A stretch of DNA of 64,000 nt from CAZBUK01 sp964495085 (GTDB lineage Bacteria; Bacteroidota; Ignavibacteria; T3Sed10-11). Made by a program: the position numbers and the translations under genes. Location: NCBI GenBank assembly GCA_964495085.1, contig CAZBUK010000005.1, positions 9,177-73,176 on the forward strand, given 5' to 3'. The notes beneath the pieces were generated by a model, which worked only from the letters and a program-made list of their open reading frames with translations, was not told the DNA's origin and searched no databases. This document shows positions 6,852-15,374 of the stretch, piece by piece (the first letter of the stretch is position 1; each line of letters opens with the position of its first letter).

Positions 6852-8012
6852 ATGCAGAACGATTCGGACGACAGCAAACCCGCCAATGACAGGGAGAACA
6901 AATCGGCAGATCTGAGACAGAAGAAAATGACGCGGTATTTTTTATTGGGTGCTCTTATAATTACTGCCGTTTTTTTCCTCAACATGGTAAAGATTTTTAT
7001 TCTTCCTGTTTTTCTGGCAGTCGTAGTTGTCGGACTTTTTCATCCACTCTACCGGGGTATTCTCAAAAGCACAGGCAACCGAAGAAAAATCAGTGCATTT
7101 CTGTGTTGTTTCTTCATTATACTCGGATTTTTTATACCCGTATATATTATCGGCGATCTTGTCGCTCGTGAAGCCATGGAAATTTTTGAATCTGCGGAAA
7201 CGGACGTTCGCAGGTTTATTAATGCATTTGAGTCCGGCGAGTCACAACGGTTAAACGCTCTCCGTGAATCTCGTATTGTTACGATGTTTGGACTTGATAA
7301 GGTGGATTGGCAGGCTACTATTGAGGATATCCTTAAAAACTCAGCTTCGATGCTCGGTTCCGTCATTAATATTGCAACCCGTGAAACATTTATACTTCTC
7401 ATGCATATATTTATCCTCCTTTTCGCGATGTATTACTTTTTTAAGGACGGTGAAAGTATCATACAACGGGTGAAGTATCTGACACCGATGGATGAACATT
7501 ATGAGGATGAATTTATAAGAAAATTCGCGGAGATGTCCCGTGCTACGATAAAAGGAGTCCTCGTTATTGCAATTATCAAAGGTGTGCTCGGCGGACTCAC
7601 CTTTTGGATATTCGGCGTCACCGGTCCGATACTCTGGGGTGTCGTGATGGTTATCCTGTCAATTATACCTCTTGTCGGGGTATGGCTTGTGATGGTCCCG
7701 GCAGGGATAGTAATGATAATCATGGGTGATGTCTGGCAGGGGATTACAGTAATTCTTATCGGCGTTGTGTTCATAGGAAGCATCGATAATGTGCTTAACC
7801 CACTTCTGGTCGGTCACGATACCGGAATGCACGAGCTTCTCATATTTTTGTCGACCATCGGCGGATTGAGTATATTCGGCATCATGGGGTTCATTGTGGG
7901 TCCGATGATCGCATCCATGCTCGTGACGTTGCTGCATGTGTATGGCATCGAGTTCAGGGAACAGCTTGGAAGCAGGGAGAGGAAACGGAAATTATCAGCG
8001 AAAACGATATAG
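6852..8012 (+). CDS. AI-2E family transporter (PerM-like permease)
   Basis: The protein has 386 aa with a hydrophilic N-terminus of about 27 residues, then a hydrophobic pair (residues 29-55), further helices near 78-100 and 175-197, and a cluster of helices from about 230 to 365. The order and spacing, with 'LFHPLYRGI' after the second helix and 'GGLSIFGIMGFIVGPMIAS' near the end, match the AI-2E transporter family (PF01594). Members export or exchange small solutes, and assigning AI-2 is not safe. It is coupled to the radical SAM gene (3-nt gap). The tail after 'HVYGIEF' is short and basic. Confidence 0.88.
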   Translation: MQNDSDDSKPANDRENKSADLRQKKMTRYFLLGALIITAVFFLNMVKIFILPVFLAVVVVGLFHPLYRGILKSTGNRRKISAFLCCFFIILGFFIPVYIIGDLVAREAMEIFESAETDVRRFINAFESGESQRLNALRESRIVTMFGLDKVDWQATIEDILKNSASMLGSVINIATRETFILLMHIFILLFAMYYFFKDGESIIQRVKYLTPMDEHYEDEFIRKFAEMSRATIKGVLVIAIIKGVLGGLTFWIFGVTGPILWGVVMVILSIIPLVGVWLVMVPAGIVMIIMGDVWQGITVILIGVVFIGSIDNVLNPLLVGHDTGMHELLIFLSTIGGLSIFGIMGFIVGPMIASMLVTLLHVYGIEFREQLGSRERKRKLSAKTI

Positions 8013-8099
8013 AAGAGCTGAATCAGATTGGTATGGAGCTTGAGGTATAGGTCGTAAAGAAATTAAAATAAAATATTTGGTCACTCACTTCACTTTTTC

Positions 8100-8240
8100 C
8101 TTTCCTCTTAATATTAATCCATATATCTATTCCCAGACATTTTTCCATAGCCGGTATGGAGCAGTAAATCCTTTTTCGGTAGTGTCATCGAAAAAGAGTC
8201 GTTTATTGGGATCTGTTGCACGACCGATATAGTAGCGTCA
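8100..8240 (-). pseudogene. Decayed second copy of a GIY-YIG nuclease gene
   Basis: On the minus strand the text reads 'RYYIGRATDPNKRLFF', 'DDTTEKGFTA' and 'YRLWKNVWE', then stops. This matches 'RYYIGASQDPEKRLFF', 'NTTEKGFTA' of the intact gene at 8429-8689. The N-terminal strand before 'RYYIG' is replaced by repeat sequence and the C-terminal half is missing, so it is a fragment. Confidence 0.7.
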
Positions 8241-8291
8241 GCTTCACAGGCCCACCTACGTCTGTTTCACGGACTTCGGTTGGTAATCAGA

Positions 8292-8419
8292 ATCCCGACT
8301 CCGTCGGAATAACAGTCAGATGGCTCCATAGGCAGGATACCGACAAAAAGTGTCGGGATTTCGTCCGATCGCTTACGCGATGGAACTCAACTCTTCATAC
8401 ATCCCGACTTCGTCGGGAT
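8292..8419. repeat. REP-like palindromes (ATCCCGAC-TTC-GTCGGGAT type)
   Basis: Two copies of a short palindrome lie here: 8292-8310 (one arm degenerate) and 8401-8419 (perfect, loop TTC). Each is followed by 'AACAGTCAG'. A partial relative, CCGAC-n-GTCGGGAT, lies near 8340-8357. The same palindrome with loop AGA recurs inside the two pseudo-tRNAs at 8871-8889 and 8978-8996, there followed by 'AACAGCC'. No gene is seen in 8240-8428. Confidence 0.7.
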
Positions 8420-8428
8420 AACAGTCAG

Positions 8429-8689
8429 CTATTCAATTTTCACATCACCGTCGATGAGTCGGTCGATCATCTTTATACTTTTCCACGACTTGATTTTCTT
8501 TTCGAGTCCGGCAGCATCTTTCTTAGATGGGCATTTGAATTTCCAGACTATTATCCGGGGGCGATGTCGGGCGGTGAATCCCTTTTCAGTAGTATTGTGA
8601 AAGAATAATCGTTTTTCGGGATCTTGAGATGCACCGATATAATATCGTTCGGCGCTGAGAGACTTGAGAATGTAAACGAAATGTTCCAT
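8429..8689 (-). CDS. Single-domain GIY-YIG nuclease
   Basis: The gene encodes 86 aa. The family signature is clear: 'FVYILKSLSAERYYIGAS' supplies the two YI/YIG strands, followed by 'RLFFHN', and 'WKFKCPSKKDAAGLEKKIKS' carries the C-terminal helix with the conserved Glu and Lys. This is the stand-alone UvrC/URI-type domain found in many copies in environmental bacteria. AGGA precedes the ATG. A decayed copy lies 190 bp further on, in the same orientation. Likely a small DNA endonuclease, possibly mobile or repair-linked. Confidence 0.85.
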   Translation of the reverse strand: MEHFVYILKSLSAERYYIGASQDPEKRLFFHNTTEKGFTARHRPRIIVWKFKCPSKKDAAGLEKKIKSWKSIKMIDRLIDGDVKIE

Positions 8690-8705
8690 CACATAATCCT
8701 CCGGA

Positions 8706-8740
8706 AACGAAAAGAGCCGGATATTATTTATCCGGCTCTT
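8706..8740 (-). terminator. Terminator of the tRNA-Asn unit
   Basis: AAGAGCCGGA (8712-8721) pairs perfectly with TCCGGCTCTT (8731-8740). On the minus strand the stem is followed by TTTCGTTTCC. It lies six bases after the tRNA 3' end. Confidence 0.75.
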
Positions 8741-8745
8741 CTACG

Positions 8746-8817
8746 CTCCACAGGTAGGACTCGAACCTACAGCCCATCGGTTAACAGCCGATTGCTCTGC
8801 CATTGAGCTACTGTGGA
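8746..8817 (-). tRNA. tRNA-Asn (GTT)
   Basis: A complete 72-nt cloverleaf reads on the minus strand. The acceptor stem is TCCACAG/CTGTGGA with discriminator G. The D arm is GCTC/GAGC, the anticodon stem ATCGG/CCGAT with loop CTGTTAA (anticodon GTT), and the T arm GTAGG/CCTAC with loop TTCGAGT. The CCA end is not encoded. It is the last unit of a transcript that first passes two defective copies. Confidence 0.97.
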
Positions 8818-8854
8818 ATGATATAACCTCTACGTCATCTCAAACTAACTTTGG

Positions 8855-8924
8855 CTCCACAGAAGACTCGATCCCGACAGAGTCGGGATAACAGCCGATT
8901 GCTCTGCCATTGAGCTACTGTGGA
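8855..8924 (-). pseudogene. Pseudo-tRNA-Asn, tandem copy 2
   Basis: The acceptor stem, D arm and 5' half of the anticodon arm (through CTGTTA) are identical to the tRNA-Asn. The next 18 bases, which should hold the anticodon-stem 3' strand, variable loop and T-stem 5' strand, are replaced by an 18-base palindrome (CCCGAC-TCT-GTCGGG core). The T stem cannot form. The 107-bp repeat period runs through the whole unit. Confidence 0.85.
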
Positions 8925-8961
8925 ATGATATAACCTCTACGTCATCTCAAACTAACTTTGG

Positions 8962-9031
8962 CTCCACAGAAGACTCGATCCCGACAGAGTCGGGATAACA
9001 GCCGATTGCTCTGCCATTGAGCTACTGTGGA
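8962..9031 (-). pseudogene. Pseudo-tRNA-Asn, tandem copy 3
   Basis: This copy is identical to the pseudo-tRNA at 8855-8924, exactly 107 bp further on, with the same palindrome in place of the T-arm segment. It is nearest the promoter at 9070-9098. Confidence 0.85.
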
Positions 9032-9069
9032 ATATCTCTCAAATACGATGTAACCGCATTTGAAACAAT

Positions 9070-9098
9070 AATATATCCATTCCGGTTCGGATTGTCAA
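9070..9098 (-). promoter_or_regulatory. Promoter of the tRNA-Asn unit
   Basis: On the minus strand TTGACA (9098-9093) and TATATT (9075-9070) are separated by exactly 17 bp. The first pseudo-tRNA begins about 30 nt beyond the expected start of transcription. Confidence 0.8.
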
Positions 9099-9163
9099 GT
9101 AACCAACTGTGCCCTGCATCATTACATCTGTGATGGCGATTGAGTTCATTGAAAAATGTTACC

Positions 9164-9192
9164 TTGACAATAGAGCTCTATTTCTCTATATT
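9164..9192 (+). promoter_or_regulatory. clpC promoter
   Basis: TTGACA (9164-9169), 17-bp spacer, TATATT (9187-9192). Transcription would start near 9199, leaving a leader of about 95 nt. This rules out the longer reading frame that opens at 9109, because it lies upstream of the promoter. Confidence 0.8.
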
Positions 9193-9294
9193 TTTCAAGA
9201 GTGTGATCCTCTCCCCGCGGAAACTTTACACAGTATATTCTCGTTTGAAATAAAGGGTTCTGAACTATTTTTCTACCATCTAAAGGCAGGGGCA

Positions 9295-11835
<2,541 letters not shown>

Positions 11836-11841
11836 GTATGG

Positions 11842-11873
11842 AAAAAAGGGAGCCCGAAGGCTCCCTTTTTTTA
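11842..11873 (+). terminator. clpC terminator
   Basis: AAAAAAGGGAGCC, a CGAA loop, and GGCTCCCTTTTTTT form a strong rho-independent terminator seven bases after the stop codon. The A tract also suits the opposite strand. Confidence 0.92.
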
Positions 11874-12018
11874 TGTGGTTTCCCCAGTGTTGACCGGTAT
11901 AAGGAATGTTATAACACCTCGCGGAGGCGCGGCCATGAACTTATATTCAACCTGCCGACATAAGATGCCTCCTGCGTGAGGAACTATCTGAACTGCACAG
12001 TCTATAGTAACCCACCCG

Positions 12019-12543
12019 CTACTGCTGAATTTGCGGTGGTTTCGATTTAAAGACCGCGCTTCCGATCAATCCTCCGATGACTGCGAATATAGTGGTCACC
12101 ACAAGACTTATGAAGAGTGAGAGAGGCTTAAACGGCGATTCATCGGCCGATCGCATCATCTCATCCATTGCTTCCGGCGGTAAATCGATACCGGCGGTTT
12201 CAAAAAATTTCAGCATCATATTCATAACAATCTCCCCGGCAATATTTCCGAAAAGGAAATATATCACGGCTCCCAGCAAGGTTGCAATTGCGAATCCGAT
12301 TAATCCCGACAGGAGGCCGAGGGTGGCGCCGTCGCCGGGAGTCATGGGGGGCATATCCGGCGTCAACTGATCCTTGTAGAAGAATGTTGCCAGGAATCCG
12401 CCGAGTATGATGCCTGCGCAGCAGAGACAGTTGATAAGATTGAGGAACGGTGTCGCGCTGATAAAACCTATAACGGCTCCTCCGATGAGCGCCGGAGTCA
12501 TTTTCGAAGGCGGAGCGACCGGCTGCATCATATCACTGGTCAT
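12019..12543 (-). CDS. Membrane protein of unknown function
   Basis: The gene encodes 174 aa behind AAAGGAG. About four hydrophobic segments are visible: residues 17-35 ('PALIGGAVIGFISATPF' region), 37-53, 76-97 and 145-165. Between the third and fourth lies a soluble stretch with 'LPPEAMDEMMRSADE'. The N-terminus 'MTSDMMQPVAPPSKM' is Pro/Met-rich. Gly-rich helices resemble DUF4199-like or YIP1-like small membrane proteins, but no family can be assigned. It follows the DUF2085 gene by 14 nt and is probably co-transcribed from the promoter at 13073-13101. Confidence 0.75.
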   Translation of the reverse strand: MTSDMMQPVAPPSKMTPALIGGAVIGFISATPFLNLINCLCCAGIILGGFLATFFYKDQLTPDMPPMTPGDGATLGLLSGLIGFAIATLLGAVIYFLFGNIAGEIVMNMMLKFFETAGIDLPPEAMDEMMRSADESPFKPLSLFISLVVTTIFAVIGGLIGSAVFKSKPPQIQQ

Positions 12544-12556
12544 AGTTAAACTCCTT

Positions 12557-13039
12557 TCATTGAGTGTTGTGGTATCTGGTTCCGGTGATGAGTTGCATAA
12601 GAGCTTCGATGAATAATGGCATCACTAAAAAAGCAGCGCCGAGCCCGAATATACCCCCCGTGAGGACCCGTGACAGAACGGATGGTGTATACGGGGTGAG
12701 CCATGCAAGTCCGACGTCGACCACCATCGGCGCGACGAGGAGGACGATGAAATACCTCGATGTTATAAATGTGCGGAGAGACGGGCGATACAGCGGGAAG
12801 AGGAGCGTTCCCGCGAGGAATGCAAGATATATGGAGGTACACCGCATGCACACCGCAAGCGGCTCTCCACCGATCCGGAAAGAATAATGGGGATCCTGGT
12901 GGCAGACCCTGCCGTATGTTTCGTAGAAAAGGGAGCCGAGAGAGGGATCCGGAGTCATCGGTGCAATGAATACGCCTCCGCACCAGATCAGGATTCCGCC
13001 GAGAAGCAGACTATAGAGGAAATAGGAACGAGCAAACAA
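12557..13039 (-). CDS. DUF2085 membrane protein
   Basis: The protein has 160 aa with a TTG start at 13039; no good ribosome site was seen and the start is uncertain. It has a first hydrophobic helix at residues 7-27, then the family motif 'VCHQDPHYSF', then 'CMRCTSIYLAFLAG', giving the conserved Cys-His-Gln and Cys-x2-Cys pattern of DUF2085, and two or three more helices. Family members are integral membrane proteins of unknown role with a probable metal or redox site. It is first in a two-gene unit with the membrane protein at 12019. Confidence 0.85.
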   Translation of the reverse strand: MFARSYFLYSLLLGGILIWCGGVFIAPMTPDPSLGSLFYETYGRVCHQDPHYSFRIGGEPLAVCMRCTSIYLAFLAGTLLFPLYRPSLRTFITSRYFIVLLVAPMVVDVGLAWLTPYTPSVLSRVLTGGIFGLGAAFLVMPLFIEALMQLITGTRYHNTQ

Positions 13040-13072
13040 GAATTGGTCCGATTTGTTGACTGGAATCCACTG

Positions 13073-13101
13073 ATTATAACTGAAATCCCGCAGAATTTCA
13101 A
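13073..13101 (-). promoter_or_regulatory. Promoter of the DUF2085 unit
   Basis: On the minus strand TTGAAA (13101-13096), 17 bp, TATAAT (13078-13073). It is divergent from, and 9 bp away from, the agmatinase promoter. Confidence 0.75.
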
Positions 13102-13109
13102 GTGATTAT

Positions 13110-13138
13110 TTGCTTCTCGGATCCAGGATCGATATATT
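13110..13138 (+). promoter_or_regulatory. Agmatinase promoter
   Basis: TTGCTT (13110-13115), 17 bp, TATATT (13133-13138). It makes the upstream part of the open frame from 13110 non-coding and supports the ATG at 13188. Confidence 0.65.
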
Positions 13139-13187
13139 TTTTGCAGTGAGGAATCCAATCACCTTCCAAATAACAAGGTCCTTTTCC

Positions 13188-14105
13188 ATGAAAAAAGTTC
13201 TTGATGTCCGATCTAATTTCCTCGGCTTGCCCAAAGAGTCGTCCTCTTTCGAAAAATCGGGAATAGTCGTACTGCCGGTGCCCTATGAGCAAACGGTCAG
13301 CTACGGCGGCGGAACGAAAGACGGTCCGAAAACAATTCTCAAGGCCTCGCACTACGTCGAATTCTACGACGAAGAACTCGATCGGGAATTATGCTTCGAG
13401 ACGGGAATCGCCACGCTCCCGGCATTATCCTTCGCCGGAAAGAAACCGAAAAAGGACGCTGAGGCGTTAGAACTGATCCGTATCGCGGTCGAAAAAATAC
13501 TCGATGAAGATAAATTCGTCGTCTGTTTGGGCGGGGAACATACGATTTCATCCGCAATCATTGCAGCCCATCTCAAAAAGTATCCGGAACTGTCGGTTCT
13601 GCAATTTGACGCCCATTCCGACTTCAGAGACGCGTACCAGGGAAATAAATTCAGCCACGCCTCCGTCATGGCCCGGGTTGCTGAGATGATCGATCCGTCG
13701 AGGATCATTCAGGTCGGGATCCGGGCGCAGGCAAAGGAAGAGGCACAGTTCATCAGAAGCCGCAATATCAATACATACTATGCCCATGAGATCCGGGACG
13801 GCCGGTATACGCGCATCCTGAAGTACTGGGAGGATCAGGTCATTGAAAAACTGACGGATGCTGTTTTCATTACGTTCGACGTCGATTATTTCGATCCCTC
13901 AATTATGCCGTCGACCGGAACGCCGGAGCCGAACGGTCTTTTCTGGAGCGAAACGATGAATCTGCTCAGAAAGCTGGGACAAAAGAAAAAAATCGTCGGA
14001 TTCGATGTCGTCGAACTTGCTCCTATTATGAGACTGCATCACCCCGACCTGACGACGGCTAAACTGGTTTATAAGATTATGAACTACGCATTCGCGCACA
14101 AGTAG
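13188..14105 (+). CDS. speB: Agmatinase / arginase-family ureohydrolase
   Basis: The protein has 305 aa from the ATG at 13188. It shows the binuclear manganese ligands of the family: 'GGEHT' near residue 117, 'DAHSDFRD' near 145 and 'FDVDYFDPS' near 230. The N-terminal 'LPVPYEQTVSYGGGTKDGP' and the 'SHASVMARV' segment favour agmatinase over arginase. It would split agmatine to putrescine and urea in polyamine synthesis, although no arginine decarboxylase or spermidine synthase gene is nearby. The acetyltransferase gene after it overlaps by one base. Confidence 0.87.
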   Translation: MKKVLDVRSNFLGLPKESSSFEKSGIVVLPVPYEQTVSYGGGTKDGPKTILKASHYVEFYDEELDRELCFETGIATLPALSFAGKKPKKDAEALELIRIAVEKILDEDKFVVCLGGEHTISSAIIAAHLKKYPELSVLQFDAHSDFRDAYQGNKFSHASVMARVAEMIDPSRIIQVGIRAQAKEEAQFIRSRNINTYYAHEIRDGRYTRILKYWEDQVIEKLTDAVFITFDVDYFDPSIMPSTGTPEPNGLFWSETMNLLRKLGQKKKIVGFDVVELAPIMRLHHPDLTTAKLVYKIMNYAFAHK

Positions 14106-14656
14106 TGAAGCCGGCTGCCGTGCATATACGACCCACTTTACATGATGATCTCCCGGAAATTATATCCCTCTACGGAACTCTCCATCGACACCAACGCGAA
14201 CTAAACAGCGCACGCGATTGGATTGCACCTCCCGACGATTCCGTAAACGAGTACTTTGCAGTGACACTGAAAGGGCCGCTAGGGGATCCGGGGGTACTTC
14301 TTTTTACCGCTCTCGAATCCGGGCGTCCCATCGGTTTTATACGTGTTACCCGGCGGATTATCAATGGTTTCTCCATTCCGCACGCGTATATCGACCCGGT
14401 TATCGTTTCCCCCGATGCAAGACAGAGAGGAGTCGGCACCGAACTGCTACGTCGCGGACTTGCATGGTGTAAGGATCGGGGTTATGGGAGGAGAAGGGGC
14501 TCGCGCGTTCATTTTACGAACGCCCTGGATTTTAGTCGGTGGCGCGTACGATGGCGGCGACAATCACCGGGGATAATCCATGCCGCGTTCGACAATCTAA
14601 GATCTCCGGGAATATCCTTCTTTCGTGATCGGCAGGAACCCGCAAAAGTATGCTGA
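14105..14656 (+). CDS. GNAT acetyltransferase, C-terminus degenerate
   Basis: The frame of 183 aa starts with GTG overlapping the agmatinase stop by one base. Residues 7-125 are a GNAT domain: 'IRPTLHDDLPEI' opens it, 'RPIGFIRVTRR' and 'HAYIDPVIVSPDARQRGVGT' carry the acetyl-CoA-binding loop (R/Q-x2-G-x-G). After 'LAWCKDRGYG' the expected final strands ('A..FY...GF') are missing; the tail is Arg-rich and unlike the family. An indel just after 14480 or a recent rearrangement would explain it. The substrate is unknown. Confidence 0.65.
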   Translation: MKPAAVHIRPTLHDDLPEIISLYGTLHRHQRELNSARDWIAPPDDSVNEYFAVTLKGPLGDPGVLLFTALESGRPIGFIRVTRRIINGFSIPHAYIDPVIVSPDARQRGVGTELLRRGLAWCKDRGYGRRRGSRVHFTNALDFSRWRVRWRRQSPGIIHAAFDNLRSPGISFFRDRQEPAKVC

Positions 14657-14818
14657 GGTATTGCCGCCGATACAGCTCATAGGGTTATGCCCTCTGTTCT
14701 CGAATTGTACTTCAGGGTTTTTTCCTGCACGGTTCTCCGGCCGATTTTTTATTTTTCATCTTTTTATATTACATTGAAAACGTTCATGAATAAATACTTA
14801 TTTGATACCGCTTAATCT

Positions 14819-15313
14819 ATGACGATATTCCTCATTTTTTTCTTTTTATATCTGGTCCTTCGCGTGTATATGAAACAACGCCAAAGGCAGGTCGAGCCCG
14901 TTGTCCTGGTAGGTATGCGGTACGGTATCTCGCCCGAGAGCGTGCGTTCGATATCGATCGTGGGAATGGCGGGAATCGCTCTGCTCATTGTAATACTAAC
15001 GATCATGGGTGTCCGACTCGCTCCGGAACATATAGCTTACCTTCTGACTCTCGGTGTTATCACCATGTCCGTCCAATACTATCCGCTTGTATTGATCGGG
15101 GAAAAGGGGATCACGTCGTTGGATACGTCGGTTGTTTGGAGCGATGTAGCAGCAGTTGAAGTCGGCCGGCAAACAGCCGGAGCGCTTTCGCGGGTCAGGA
15201 TCGAGTTCGCCGCCGGAAAGGGGCGGCGTTCGTTTTCTGTTTTCCTTCGTCCGGATCAGGTTGAAGCATTTCATCGGCTTCTCAAAGAGTATGCGCCAGC
15301 AGTGAATCTCTAG
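14819..15313 (+). CDS. Membrane protein of unknown function with C-terminal PH-like region
   Basis: The gene encodes 164 aa. Helices are at residues 2-18 (uncleaved anchor), 46-65 and about 73-95. The C-terminal half is soluble with beta-strand character: 'GEKGITSLDTSVVWSDVAAV', 'RVRIEFAAGK', 'SFSVFLRPDQVEAFHRLL'. The pattern 'G.....W..V..V' followed by a helix resembles the bacterial PH-like fold seen in YdbS/YcxB-type proteins. This is an inference. It sits 62 nt before mutS with no clear link to repair. Confidence 0.7.
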   Translation: MTIFLIFFFLYLVLRVYMKQRQRQVEPVVLVGMRYGISPESVRSISIVGMAGIALLIVILTIMGVRLAPEHIAYLLTLGVITMSVQYYPLVLIGEKGITSLDTSVVWSDVAAVEVGRQTAGALSRVRIEFAAGKGRRSFSVFLRPDQVEAFHRLLKEYAPAVNL

Positions 15314-15374
15314 CCGGAAAACGGAATGTTCGAATCACTAACATCGGATCACTAGCATCGGTTCGTAATCAGAA

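Larger units (their letters stand above)
8783..9031. repeat. 107-bp tandem repeat containing tRNA 5' halves
   Basis: The block beginning 'aacagccgattgctctgcc' occurs at 8783, 8890 and 8997, a constant 107-bp period. The intervening spacer ('gatataacctctacgtcatc' onward) is identical between copies. Two full periods plus the third 5' half are present. Confidence 0.9.

Noticed and set aside
8216..8608. Plus-strand open frame of 130 codons
   Set aside because: It runs through palindromic repeats and antisense to the GIY-YIG gene; no protein pattern.
8783..9031. CRISPR-like direct repeats
   Set aside because: The 107-bp period is a tandem duplication with identical spacers and tRNA halves; no CRISPR features.
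9109..9294. N-terminal extension of ClpC by 62 residues
   Set aside because: A TTGACA-N17-TATATT promoter lies inside it and the family starts at the ATG at 9295.
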